Position numbers and translations under genes: made by a program | NCBI RefSeq assembly: GCF_030409305.1 | Contig: NZ_JAUFPQ010000028.1 | Span: forward strand, 1,838 to 47,120 | Origin: Halomonas maura | GTDB taxonomy: Bacteria > Pseudomonadota > Gammaproteobacteria > Pseudomonadales > Halomonadaceae | Reading direction: 5' to 3' | Length of the DNA stretch: 45,283 nucleotides | Shown here: positions 18,106 through 25,887 of the stretch, piece by piece | Numbering within the stretch: the stretch's first letter is position 1 | Layout of the letters: the number at the start of each line of letters is the position of its first letter | The notes under the pieces: model-generated | Seen by the model: the letters and a program-made list of their open reading frames with translations, nothing else | Databases searched by the model: none | Told to the model about the DNA's origin: nothing

Positions 18106-18630
18106 ATGAGCAGCAAGACGCTTTCCCCGCGGCCCAGCGAGCTGGGCCGGGCCGACTTCGTCGCGCACTACGGCGACATCTACGAACACTCGCCCTGGGT
18201 AGCCGAACTCGCCTGGGAGCGGGGCCTCGACAGCGCCCAGGACAGCCCCCAGGGGCTGGGCGAGGCCATGGGCCGGGTGCTGCGGGAGGCGAGCGCCGAG
18301 CGCCAGCTCGACGTCATCCGTGCCCACCCCGACCTGGCCGGCAAGACGGCCATCGCCGGCGAACTCACCGATGATTCCACCCGGGAACAGGCCGGCGCGG
18401 GACTCGACCAGTGCACGCCCGAGGAGATGGCGCGCTTCGAACGTCTCAATGCCGACTACAAGGCCAAGTTCGGTTTTCCCTTCGTGATGGCGGTCAAGGG
18501 CAGCGACCGGCACGCCATCCTCGCGGCCTTCGCGACGCGCCTGGAGAATGACCCGGCCGAGGAGCGCCGCACCGCCATCGAGCAGATCAATCGCATCGCC
18601 GGCTTGCGGCTGGAGGACCGGGCGGTCTGA
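18106..18630 (+). CDS. uraD: OHCU decarboxylase
   Basis: The 174-residue protein belongs to the 2-oxo-4-hydroxy-4-carboxy-5-ureidoimidazoline decarboxylase family, which yields (S)-allantoin stereospecifically. It has the catalytic H74 in RAHPDLAGK, QAGAGLDQCTPEE, and the family signature KFGFPFVMAVKG. The start at 18106 follows AAGGAG; an upstream in-frame extension runs through the operator region. It completes the PuuD-UraH-UraD urate pathway and stands divergently from uraH. Confidence 0.95.
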   Translation: MSSKTLSPRPSELGRADFVAHYGDIYEHSPWVAELAWERGLDSAQDSPQGLGEAMGRVLREASAERQLDVIRAHPDLAGKTAIAGELTDDSTREQAGAGLDQCTPEEMARFERLNADYKAKFGFPFVMAVKGSDRHAILAAFATRLENDPAEERRTAIEQINRIAGLRLEDRAV

Positions 18631-18713
18631 CCCCGCGCGGCCCACGCCGGCGGACCGCCTCGACCGCGGGCCGCCGCCCGACGGCAGTCCCGGGGCAGGT
18701 TCCGTCGCGTCTA

Positions 18714-18725
18714 CACTGATCAGTG
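18714..18725. promoter_or_regulatory. CACTGATCAGTG palindrome upstream of the PRTase-like gene
   Basis: This perfect 12-bp palindrome overlaps the -10-like TACACT (18712-18717) and lies 28 bp before the phosphoribosyltransferase-like gene, a typical place for a repressor site. No regulator can be named. Confidence 0.35.
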
Positions 18726-18752
18726 AGACGGTCTGCACGAGGGGATGCCACG

Positions 18753-19376
18753 ATGTTCCGCGATCGACAGGAAGCTGCCGAGGGACTGGTACGACGCCTT
18801 TCGCACCTGCGAGGACGAGACCCGCTTATCCTGGCCATTCCCCGAGGAGGAGTGCCCATGGGCCGGCTGATCGCCGACGAACTGGAGGGGGAACTGGACG
18901 TGGTGCTGGTGCGCAAGATCGGCGCCCCGGGCAACCCGGAGTACGCCATCGGCGCGGTCGGCGAACAGGGCCGCGTGCAGCTCGAGCCGGCGGCCGACCA
19001 TTATCCGGAGTCGGCCATCAGCCGGGAGATCGAGACCCAACAGGCGCTGATCGAGGAGCGTCGCCGTCGCTATACGCCGGTGCGCGCCCCCATCGATCCC
19101 GCCGGACGGATCGTGGTCGTGGTCGACGACGGCAGCGCCACCGGTGCCACCATGGCCACCGCCCTGGCCAGCCTGCGCCCCCGCCATCCGGCCCGGCTGA
19201 TCGCCGCCATGGGGGCGGCCCCCCCGGAGACCGTGGCGCGCCTGGAGCGGCTCGCCGACGAGGTGGTGTGCCTGCTCGCCCCAGCCAACTTCGGCGCCGT
19301 CGGCCAGTTCTTCGCCGACTTCGGGCAGGTCAGCGACGACGAGGTGATCCGGCTACTGGGCACCGAGCACGGCTGA
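18753..19376 (+). CDS. Phosphoribosyltransferase-fold protein
   Basis: The 207-residue protein has a type I PRTase fold. Residues near the N-terminus read LAIPRGGVPMG, followed by DVVLVRKIGAPGNPEYAIGAV, and the PRPP loop is VVVVDDGSATGATM. This is the stand-alone family often annotated only as phosphoribosyltransferase and found outside nucleotide salvage operons. The start at 18753 (MFRDRQEAA) has GAGGGG upstream. It follows the urate genes but lacks the purine-recognition hood seen in Hpt/Gpt, so a role in purine salvage should not be assumed. Confidence 0.8.
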   Translation: MFRDRQEAAEGLVRRLSHLRGRDPLILAIPRGGVPMGRLIADELEGELDVVLVRKIGAPGNPEYAIGAVGEQGRVQLEPAADHYPESAISREIETQQALIEERRRRYTPVRAPIDPAGRIVVVVDDGSATGATMATALASLRPRHPARLIAAMGAAPPETVARLERLADEVVCLLAPANFGAVGQFFADFGQVSDDEVIRLLGTEHG

Positions 19377-19406
19377 ACGCCGGCGGTCGCGGCGAACGTT
19401 CGCCAC

Positions 19407-19440
19407 AAAAAAACGGGCCACCGCCGTCAGGCGATGACCC
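19407..19440 (-). terminator. Rho-independent terminator of the phasin gene
   Basis: On the minus strand GGGTCATCGCC, loop TGAC and GGCGGTGGCCC form an 11-bp stem with two G-U pairs, followed by GTTTTTTT. It lies 45 bp past the phasin stop and may also stop the convergent PRTase transcript. Confidence 0.8.
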
Positions 19441-19484
19441 GCAAGGCCCGGCAAAAGGCCCCTTGCTTGCAGTGCCTCGGGAGG

Positions 19485-19835
19485 TCAGCTGGCGCGGGCG
19501 GCCTTGACCTGCTCCTCGACCAGCTTCTGCCCTTTCTGGACGTACTCCTGGCCGAGGGTCATCAGCGCCTCGGAGTCGCTCTTGACGCGCTCGCCGAGGT
19601 CCTGGAAGGCCTTCTGCTGCCCTTCCATGGCCTTCTTGACGCCATCGGCATCCTTGACCTCGAGCCAGCCGCGCGCCTGGGCCAGGCCCAGGTCGGTCAG
19701 GGCGCGTGCCGAGTCGAACTGGGTGGACATCAGCTTCTCGGCATACTCGAGGTTCAGTGCGGCATAGGACCGCACGGGTTGCACAAAGAGAGACTCGAAC
19801 TGCTCGGTGGTCTTGTCGGTCGTTGCCTTGCTCAT
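19485..19835 (-). CDS. Phasin family protein
   Basis: The 116-residue, helical, Ala/Gln/Glu-rich protein matches the phasin family of polyhydroxyalkanoate granule-coating proteins. It reads as one long amphipathic helix region (EQFESLFVQPVRSYAALNLEYAEKLM onward, read as segments) with no cysteines and no signal peptide. Small size and lack of globular domains are typical. The start at 19833-19835 follows ACGGAGG. The upstream region has two TGC-rich palindromes suggestive of PhaR control. No PHA synthase gene lies in the window. Confidence 0.85.
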   Translation of the reverse strand: MSKATTDKTTEQFESLFVQPVRSYAALNLEYAEKLMSTQFDSARALTDLGLAQARGWLEVKDADGVKKAMEGQQKAFQDLGERVKSDSEALMTLGQEYVQKGQKLVEEQVKAARAS

Positions 19836-19877
19836 CGCACACCTCCGTGATGGTGGGGATACCGGGCCAAGCGCCCG

Positions 19878-19919
19878 TGTTGCATTGCAACATAGCAGGC
19901 CGTTTTGTGCATCGCAACA
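19878..19919 (-). promoter_or_regulatory. Tandem PhaR-like operator candidates
   Basis: The palindrome TGTTGCATTGCAACA (19878-19892) and the related TTGTGCATCGCAACA (19905-19919) lie 43-85 bp upstream of the phasin gene. PhaR repressors bind TGC/GCA-type inverted repeats before phasin genes, so autoregulated PHA-granule control is likely. This is inference. Confidence 0.5.
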
Positions 19920-20004
19920 TCCTGCGACCAGCTTTTTTGTCTCGTCCGTCACGACGCCGCCCGACCGGGGCCGGGCGCCGTCGCGAGCAGGACGTGGCGG
20001 GGAG

Positions 20005-20712
20005 TCAGCGATAGGCACCCTCGATGTCGGTCACGCGCATGGCCCGGCGGCCGAGGCCGTCGTGCAGGTCGAGCATGCGCTCGACCCAGGCATGGACCGG
20101 GTCGGCATTGGAGATCAGGTCGGCGCTGGACACGCAGCGCGCCCACATGAAGAAGCCGAACACCAGATAGTCGGCACCGGCGGGGGCCTCGCCATCCAGG
20201 AAATCGGCCTCTTCGAGGCGACCGCGCAACGGGGCGAGGGCCGCGTCGAGCTGGGCCAGGCCCCTGGCCGGGGAGTGGAACTCCTCGAGGGTACGCCCGA
20301 AACGCGTCTCGCGGGATTCGCGAAAGTAGCCGCGGTCATCGGGATGCACGGCATTGAACAGGTCCATGATGATGGTGCGCATCATGGCCGGCGCCAGGGC
20401 GCGCTCGGCATAGTGCTTGAAGAAGCGCCCCCGGGCCTCGGCCAGGTCGTCACCGAGCAGCGGTGCCTCGGGATAGACGCGATCCAGGTAGCCCAGGATC
20501 GCGTAGCTGTCGGTGACCACCTCATCGCCGTCGACGAGGACCGGCACCTTGTCGTGGTCGGCGAAGGCCAGCGCCTGCTTGTCGGTGAAGTGCCAGGGGC
20601 GGGTCTCGACGTCGAGCCCCTTGTGGGCCAGGGCGTAGCGCACGCGCCAGCAGTAGGGGGAGAAACGCAGCCGTTCGTCGATGCCGCAGAGGTCATAGAG
20701 CACGCGTGTCAT
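20005..20712 (-). CDS. Glutathione S-transferase family protein
   Basis: The 235-residue protein has an N-terminal thioredoxin-like GST domain (1-80) with SPYCWRVRYAL at 18-28 as the glutathione-site motif and KVPVLVDGDEVVTDSYAI as the cis-Pro and glutathione gamma-glutamyl recognition segment, and a C-terminal helical domain (95-225). Ser/Cys in the first motif points to an Omega/Beta/etherase-like class. The start at 20710-20712 has AAGGAG upstream. Substrate cannot be told. It stands divergently from glcDEF across a 530-bp gap. Confidence 0.85.
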   Translation of the reverse strand: MTRVLYDLCGIDERLRFSPYCWRVRYALAHKGLDVETRPWHFTDKQALAFADHDKVPVLVDGDEVVTDSYAILGYLDRVYPEAPLLGDDLAEARGRFFKHYAERALAPAMMRTIIMDLFNAVHPDDRGYFRESRETRFGRTLEEFHSPARGLAQLDAALAPLRGRLEEADFLDGEAPAGADYLVFGFFMWARCVSSADLISNADPVHAWVERMLDLHDGLGRRAMRVTDIEGAYR

Positions 20713-21242
20713 ACCGACTCCTTGCATCCGGTGAGAGAAGATCACTCCGATAGTGCCAGGCCTTGCCGGCCGCCGCCATCGCCCCGCCATCTCCCCGCCT
20801 CTTGTCCATTGGTATAACCTCCGTTCCCGCCTCGCTGCCAACAGGACTCGCCAACCACCCAGCAACTCATTGAATTACAATGATTCAAAGGGAGGTGCGC
20901 AGGACACATCGGCACAAAGAATATTGGTCATACCAATTTACCATGAATGGTCAGGCGCGGCGTCTGGACGTAAGGTTCGTCCATGCCGCCTCTGCTGGCG
21001 GCCGATGCCATCATCATCGATGAGGAACCGCTACCGATGCCCGACACTCTCCTGACGCTTCTCGCCTTCACTCCCCTGCGGCGGCTGAGCTGAGGCTCGT
21101 CCCCGCCGATCGGCGGGGCCATGCCGGCCCGCCGACTGCCGCGGTGCCGCGGCGAGATGACCGGACTCCCTTCCATTTTTATGGAAGACATTTCCATACC
21201 TTTGACCCCATACTGGATTCATTCCCGTTTCTCGGAGCCGCC
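20713..21242. promoter_or_regulatory. Control region between GST and glcD
   Basis: This 530-bp gap has no convincing gene. It holds ATTGGT-CAT-ACCAAT (20923-20937), a perfect match to the shape of PdhR/LldR/GlcC-type operators, and a half-conserved copy ATTGGT-ATA-ACC (20808-20819). Nearer to glcD there is the CCCCGCCGA/TCGGCGGGG palindrome (about 21102-21119) and two overlapping inverted repeats: CTTCCAT-TTTT-ATGGAAG (21170-21187) and ATGGAA-GACAT-TTCCAT (21181-21197). The last is the TGGAA-N5-TTCCA motif also seen before gcl and allA. The glycolate operon is thus likely under more than one regulator. No GlcC gene lies in the window. Confidence 0.6.
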
Positions 21243-22742
21243 ATGAATATCCACTTCGACGCGCGACTCGATGGAGAGCTGCCCCACCGGGACAAGGCGG
21301 AGGTGCTCGCCAGCCTCCAGCAGAGCGTGCCCGGCCTGACCCTGCTCCATCGCGAGGAAGACCTGCATCCCTTCGAGTGCGACGGCCTGGCCGCCTATCG
21401 CGTGCTGCCCATGCTGGTGGCCCTGCCGGAGACCCTCGACCAGGTGGAGGCCCTGCTCAAGGGCTGCCGGGAGCTGGGCGTGCCGGTGGTCACCCGCGGC
21501 GCCGGCACGGGCCTGTCCGGCGGCGCCCTGCCCCTGGAACAGGGCGTGCTGCTGGTGATGTCACGCTTCAACCGCATCCTCGACGTGGACCCCGACGCCC
21601 GCACCGCCCGGGTCCAGCCGGGGGTGCGCAACCTGGCCATCTCCGAGGCCGCCGCCCCGCACGGGCTCTACTATGCGCCGGACCCCTCCTCGCAGATCGC
21701 CTGCTCGATCGGCGGCAATGTGGCGGAGAACGCCGGCGGCGTGCACTGCCTCAAGTACGGCCTGACCGTCCACAACGTGATGAAGGTCGAGATCCTCACC
21801 ATCGAGGGCGAACGCCTGATCCTGGGCAGCGAGGCCCTGGATGCCCCCGGCTTCGACCTGCTGGCCCTGATCAACGGCTCGGAGGGCATGCTCGGGGTGG
21901 TCACCGAGATCACCGTCAAGCTGCTGCCCAAGCCGGAGACCGCCAAGGTGCTGATGGCCAGCTTCGACGACGTGGGCAAGGCCGGCCGCGCCGTCGGCGA
22001 CATCATCGCCGCCGGCGTCATCCCCGGCGGCCTGGAGATGATGGACAACCTGGCGATCCGCGCCGCCGAGGACTTCATCCATGCCGGCTACCCGGTGGAG
22101 GCCCAGGCCATCCTGCTGTGCGAGCTGGATGGCGTGGAGGCCGATGTCGACGACGACTGCGCCAGGGTGCGCGAGGTCCTCGAGGCGGCCGGGGCCACCG
22201 ACATCCAGCAGGCCCACGACGAGGCCGAGCGCGCCCTGTTCTGGGCCGGGCGCAAGAACGCCTTCCCCGCGGTGGGCCGCATGTCGCCGGACTACTACTG
22301 CATGGACGGCACCATCCCGCGCCGCGAACTGCCCCGCGTGCTGCAGGGCATCAGCGAGCTCTCCGAGCAGTTCGGCCTGCGGGTCGCCAACGTCTTCCAT
22401 GCCGGTGACGGCAACATGCACCCGCTGATCCTGTTCGATGCCAACCGCCCCGGCGAGCTGGAGCAGGCCGAGGAGCTCGGCGGCAGGATCCTCGAGCTGT
22501 GTGTCGCGGCCGGGGGCTCGATCACCGGCGAGCACGGCGTGGGCCGCGAGAAGATCAACCAGATGTGCGCCCAGTTCAGTCCCGATGAGCTGACCACCTT
22601 CCATGCGGTGAAGGCGGCCTTCGACCCCGAGCGCCTGCTCAATCCGGGCAAGAACATCCCGACCCTGGCGCGCTGCGCCGAGTTCGGCGCCATGCATGTG
22701 CACGGGGGCGAGCTGCCGCACCCCGAGCTGCCCCGTTTCTGA
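21243..22742 (+). CDS. glcD: Glycolate oxidase, FAD subunit GlcD
   Basis: The 499-residue protein has the same length as E. coli GlcD. It oxidises glycolate to glyoxylate together with GlcE and GlcF. The FAD_binding_4 domain (about 50-230) includes PVVTRGAGTGLSGGALP at 81-97 and CSIGGNVAENAGGVHCLKYG; the C-terminal FAD-oxidase domain includes NVFHAGDGNMHPL and GSITGEHGVGREK. The start at 21243 follows CGGAG; the in-frame extension upstream contains the operator sites. It is the first gene of glcDEF. Confidence 0.96.
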   Translation: MNIHFDARLDGELPHRDKAEVLASLQQSVPGLTLLHREEDLHPFECDGLAAYRVLPMLVALPETLDQVEALLKGCRELGVPVVTRGAGTGLSGGALPLEQGVLLVMSRFNRILDVDPDARTARVQPGVRNLAISEAAAPHGLYYAPDPSSQIACSIGGNVAENAGGVHCLKYGLTVHNVMKVEILTIEGERLILGSEALDAPGFDLLALINGSEGMLGVVTEITVKLLPKPETAKVLMASFDDVGKAGRAVGDIIAAGVIPGGLEMMDNLAIRAAEDFIHAGYPVEAQAILLCELDGVEADVDDDCARVREVLEAAGATDIQQAHDEAERALFWAGRKNAFPAVGRMSPDYYCMDGTIPRRELPRVLQGISELSEQFGLRVANVFHAGDGNMHPLILFDANRPGELEQAEELGGRILELCVAAGGSITGEHGVGREKINQMCAQFSPDELTTFHAVKAAFDPERLLNPGKNIPTLARCAEFGAMHVHGGELPHPELPRF

Positions 22743-22764
22743 GCCCCGTTTCTGAGGAATGATC

Positions 22765-23856
22765 ATGGCCAACACCACGAACCCGACCCAGGACCGGGAT
22801 CTCAGCGAGGTCCTCGGAGAGCGCGTCCGGCAGGCCGCTGCGGACGGCACACCGCTGCGCATCGTCGGCGGCAACACCAAGGCCTTCTATGGCCGCCCGG
22901 TGGAGGGCGAGGCGCTCTCCACCCGCGAGCACCGCGGCATCACCCGCTATGACCCGGTGGAACTGATCGTCTCGGTGCGGGCCGGCACCCCGCTGGCGGA
23001 ACTCGAGGCGGCGCTGGCCGAGCAGGGCCAGATGCTGCCCTTCGAGCCGCCCCACTTCGGCGACGCCGCCACCGTCGGCGGCATGGTCGCCACCGGCCTG
23101 TCCGGTCCGCGACGCCCCTGGGCCGGCGCCGTGCGCGACTTCGTGCTGGGCGCCCGGATGATCACCCAGGCCGGCGACGAGCAGCGCTTCGGCGGCGAGG
23201 TGATGAAGAACGTCGCCGGCTACGACCTGTCGCGGTTGATGGTCGGGGCCCAGGGCAGCCTGGGCCTGCTCACCGAGGTCACCCTCAAGGTGCTACCCCG
23301 GCCGTCGGCCAGTCACAGCCTGCGCCTCGAGATGCCCCTGGACCAGGCCCGCCGTCGGCTGGCCGACTGGGGACGCCAGCCGATGCCGCTGACCGCCGCC
23401 GCCTGGCAGGCCGGCGCCCTGCAGCTGCGCCTGGAGGGCGGTCCCGGCTCGGTGGCCGCCACTCGCGAACGTCTCGGCGGCGAGGATCTCGAGGCCGACT
23501 TCTGGGAGGCGCTGCGCGAGCAGCGCCTGGCGTTCTTCTCCCGCGAGGACGCTCGCCCGCTGTGGCGGCTCTCGCTGCCCAACGACACCCCGCCGCTGGC
23601 CCTGGACGGGGTCACCGAGGATGACCTGCTGTACGACTGGGCCGGCTGCCAACGCTGGCTGCGCAGCGACCTGCCCGCCGAGCCCCTGCGCGAGGCCTGC
23701 GCCGGCGCCGGCGGGCATGCCACCTGCCTGACCCCGGGCGCCGCCGACCCCTTCACCCCGCTGGCCCCCGTGGTGGCGAAGTACCATCGCCGCCTCAAGG
23801 CCGAGCTGGACCCGAAGGGCATCTTCAATCCGGGCCGACTCTACGCGGAGCTCTGA
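22765..23856 (+). CDS. glcE: Glycolate oxidase subunit GlcE
   Basis: The 363-residue protein is the shorter FAD-binding subunit. PLRIVGGNTKAFYGRP near residue 30, LPFEPPHFGDAATVGGMVATGLSGPRRPW in segments near 92-120, and GEVMKNVAGYDLSRLMVGAQGSLG follow the GlcE pattern. The C-terminus KAELDPKGIFNPGRLY is typical. ATG at 22765 was chosen over ATG at 22759 because the ribosome binding site GAGGA (22754-22758) abuts the earlier codon. It lies 22 bp behind glcD and 1 bp ahead of glcF. Confidence 0.94.
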   Translation: MANTTNPTQDRDLSEVLGERVRQAAADGTPLRIVGGNTKAFYGRPVEGEALSTREHRGITRYDPVELIVSVRAGTPLAELEAALAEQGQMLPFEPPHFGDAATVGGMVATGLSGPRRPWAGAVRDFVLGARMITQAGDEQRFGGEVMKNVAGYDLSRLMVGAQGSLGLLTEVTLKVLPRPSASHSLRLEMPLDQARRRLADWGRQPMPLTAAAWQAGALQLRLEGGPGSVAATRERLGGEDLEADFWEALREQRLAFFSREDARPLWRLSLPNDTPPLALDGVTEDDLLYDWAGCQRWLRSDLPAEPLREACAGAGGHATCLTPGAADPFTPLAPVVAKYHRRLKAELDPKGIFNPGRLYAEL

Positions 23857-23857
23857 G

Positions 23858-25087
23858 ATGCAAACGCACTTCACCGAGGAAGACCTCCAACGGCCGCATA
23901 TCCGCGAGGCCGACCGCGTGTTGCGCACCTGCGTGCATTGCGGCTTCTGTAACGCCACCTGCCCCACCTACCAGCTGTTGGGCGACGAGCGTGATGGCCC
24001 GCGCGGGCGCATCTACCTGATGAAGCAGATGCTGGAGAATCCCGCCGACGACAACGTCACCGAGGAAACCCGGCTGCACCTGGATCGCTGCCTGACCTGC
24101 CGCAACTGCGAGACCACCTGCCCGTCCGGGGTGGAATACCACAAGCTGCTCGATATCGGACGCGCCGAGATCGAGCGGCGGGTACCGCGCTCGGCCCCCG
24201 ACCGCGCGCTGCGTCTCGGGCTGCGCAAGGCGCTGGTGGACCCGGCGCGCTTCAAGGCGCTGCTCAGGATGGGCCAGGTGTTCCGCCCGCTGGTTCCGGC
24301 CACCCTGCGCAGCAAGATGCCGCCGACCCCGGTGGATGCCGGTCAGCGTCCCGAGGGCAGCCGCCATGCGCGCCAGATGCTGATCCTCGAGGGCTGTGTG
24401 CAGCCGGGCCTGTCGCCCAACACCAATGCCGCCACCGCCAGGGTCCTCGACCGACTCGGCATCGGCCTGACCCCGGCCCCGGAGGCCGGTTGCTGCGGCG
24501 CCATCGACTACCACCTCAACGCCCAGGACGCCGGTCGGGCGCGCATGCGCGCCAACATCGACGCCTGGTGGCCGCATGTCGAGGCCGGCTGCGAGGCCAT
24601 CGTGCAGACCGCCAGTGGCTGCGGGGCGATGGTCAAGGAATACGCCGAGGTGCTGGCCGACGACCCCGACTACGCCGAGAAGGCCGACCGCATCAGCGCC
24701 CTGGCCAAGGACCTGGTGGAGATCCTGCGCGAGGAGGACCTGGAGCGGCTGACGCTGCGCGAGCACAAGCGCCTGGCCTTCCATTGCCCCTGCACCCTGC
24801 AGCACGCCCAGAAGCTCGGCGGCAGCGTCGACGCCCTGCTGGCCCGCCTCGGCTTCTCGCTGACCCCGGTGCAGGACGCCCACCTCTGCTGCGGCTCGGC
24901 GGGCACCTACTCGGTGACCCAGCCGGAACTCGCCACCCAGTTGCGCGACAACAAGCTCGATGCCCTGGAGGCGGGCCATCCGGAGGTGATCGTCACCGCC
25001 AACATCGGCTGCCAGACCCATCTGGCCGGCGCGGGAAGAACCCCCGTTCGCCATTGGATAGAAATCGTCGACGAGGCGCTGACATGA
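23858..25087 (+). CDS. glcF: Glycolate oxidase iron-sulfur subunit GlcF
   Basis: The 409-residue protein has two ferredoxin-type 4Fe-4S motifs, cysteines 25/28/31/35 and 78/81/84/88, each ending in Cys-Pro, and two CCG-type domains with AGCCGAID and HLCCGSAG. It passes electrons from GlcD/E to the membrane. The last 30 or so codons are unusual: they carry AGA, GGA, ATA and GAA codons rare in the rest of the gene, while two near-identical GC-rich copies of the same 3' segment follow just downstream. The protein itself is intact to CQTHLAGAGRTPVRHWIEIV and DEALT. Confidence 0.95.
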   Translation: MQTHFTEEDLQRPHIREADRVLRTCVHCGFCNATCPTYQLLGDERDGPRGRIYLMKQMLENPADDNVTEETRLHLDRCLTCRNCETTCPSGVEYHKLLDIGRAEIERRVPRSAPDRALRLGLRKALVDPARFKALLRMGQVFRPLVPATLRSKMPPTPVDAGQRPEGSRHARQMLILEGCVQPGLSPNTNAATARVLDRLGIGLTPAPEAGCCGAIDYHLNAQDAGRARMRANIDAWWPHVEAGCEAIVQTASGCGAMVKEYAEVLADDPDYAEKADRISALAKDLVEILREEDLERLTLREHKRLAFHCPCTLQHAQKLGGSVDALLARLGFSLTPVQDAHLCCGSAGTYSVTQPELATQLRDNKLDALEAGHPEVIVTANIGCQTHLAGAGRTPVRHWIEIVDEALT

Positions 25088-25305
25088 TCGTCACGGCGCT
25101 CATGCCTACAGCAGCCAGACCCAGCTGGCCGGCGCCAACCGCACGCCGGTCAGGCACTGGATCGAGATCGTCGACGAGGCCCTGGCATGACGAACCTCGA
25201 GAAGGATCGTCACCGCGCTCATGCCTTCAGCTGCCAGACCCAGCTGGCCGGCGCCAACCGCACGCCGGTCAGGCACTGGATCGAGATCGTCGACGAGGCA
25301 TTAAC
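24986..25305 (+). repeat. Threefold repeat of the glcF 3' end
   Basis: Copy 1 is the real glcF end (24986-25087). Copy 2 (25084-25190) and copy 3 (25203-25305) repeat its last 80-100 bp and could encode QTQLAGANRTPVRHWIEIV plus DEA in place of QTHLAGAGRTPVRHWIEIV plus DEA. By eye copies 2 and 3 differ at about three positions in 94, but both differ from copy 1 at many synonymous positions. Upstream of the shared CAGACCCA the copies also differ in length, so no copy is a readable gene by itself. Confidence 0.85.
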
Positions 25306-25391
25306 ACCAGCCACGAGCCACGAGTTGCGAGCCACGAGCAGCCCATAGCCGAAGCCCGAAGCCCGAAGCCCGAAGCCCGAAGCCCGAAGCC
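25306..25391 (+). repeat. Short tandem repeats: CCACGAG-rich segment and GAAGCCC heptamer
   Basis: After the third glcF copy comes a segment with four CACGAG/GCGAG units (25311-25339), then GAAGCCC repeated five times plus a partial sixth copy (25351-25391). The seven-base unit is not a multiple of three. The array ends 23 bp before the glcG start, directly ahead of its ribosome binding site. Confidence 0.9.
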
Positions 25392-25414
25392 TATATGAAA
25401 CAAGGAGATAGCAT

Positions 25415-25816
25415 ATGCAGACCAAAACCGTCCTGACCCTGGACGACGTCAACACCCTGCTCGATGCCGCCCAGAAGGAAGCCGAGGCCAACGGCTGGGC
25501 GGTGACCATCGCCGTGGCCGACGACGGCGGTCACCTGCTCGGCCTGCGCCGTCTCGATGGCGCCGCGCCCATCAGCGCCGGCATCGCAGGCGAGAAGGCA
25601 CGCAATGCCTCCCTCGGCCGCAAGGAGACCCAGGTCTTCGAGGAGATGATCAACAACGGCCGCACCGCCTTCGTCACCGCGCCGCTGCAGGCCCTGCTGG
25701 CCGGTGGCGTCCCGGTGATCGTCGATGGCCAGGTGGCCGGCAGCATCGGCATCTCCGGCGTCAAGCCGGACCAGGACGTGCAGGTGGCGAAGGCCGCCGT
25801 GGCGGTCCTGGCCTAA
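25415..25816 (+). CDS. glcG: GlcG/HbpS-family protein
   Basis: The 133-residue protein belongs to the HbpS/GlcG family (PF03928), small cytosolic proteins often placed at the end of glycolate operons; some members bind haem. The recognisable parts are VNTLLDAAQKEAEANGW, VTIAVADDGGHLLGLRRLDGA, NASLGRKE and GGVPVIVDGQVAGSIGISG. Start ATG at 25415 follows CAAGGAG. Its function in glycolate use is not established. It is separated from glcF by the repeat region, so cotranscription with glcDEF depends on read-through of that region. Confidence 0.88.
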   Translation: MQTKTVLTLDDVNTLLDAAQKEAEANGWAVTIAVADDGGHLLGLRRLDGAAPISAGIAGEKARNASLGRKETQVFEEMINNGRTAFVTAPLQALLAGGVPVIVDGQVAGSIGISGVKPDQDVQVAKAAVAVLA

Positions 25817-25841
25817 TCCCTGGCCCCGGCATGTCCCCGAA

Positions 25842-25862
25842 CCCCGGCGCCGCCGGGGTTTT
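25842..25862 (+). terminator. Rho-independent terminator after glcG
   Basis: CCCCGGCG (25842-25849) pairs with CGCCGGGG (25851-25858, inner pairs open to form the loop) and is followed by TTTTC. It lies 26 bp past the glcG stop and before the convergent LysR gene. Confidence 0.75.
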
Positions 25863-25887
25863 CGTTGGTTCATCCCGGCCGCTCGCC

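Noticed and set aside
18621..18659. GGCGGTC/GACCGCC pair at the uraD stop considered as a terminator
   Set aside because: The loop is 25 nt, the left arm lies inside the coding region, and no T run follows.
20983..21096. Small ORF beginning MPPLLAADAIIIDEE upstream of glcD
   Set aside because: No ribosome binding site, no similarity, and it lies in a control region rich in palindromes.
24986..25305. Repeated glcF ends considered as attachment sites of a resident integrative element
   Set aside because: No integrase or cargo lies between the copies; at most they are scars, so no element is annotated.
25351..25391. Heptamer array considered as a CRISPR-like repeat
   Set aside because: Units are contiguous without spacers and only seven bases long.
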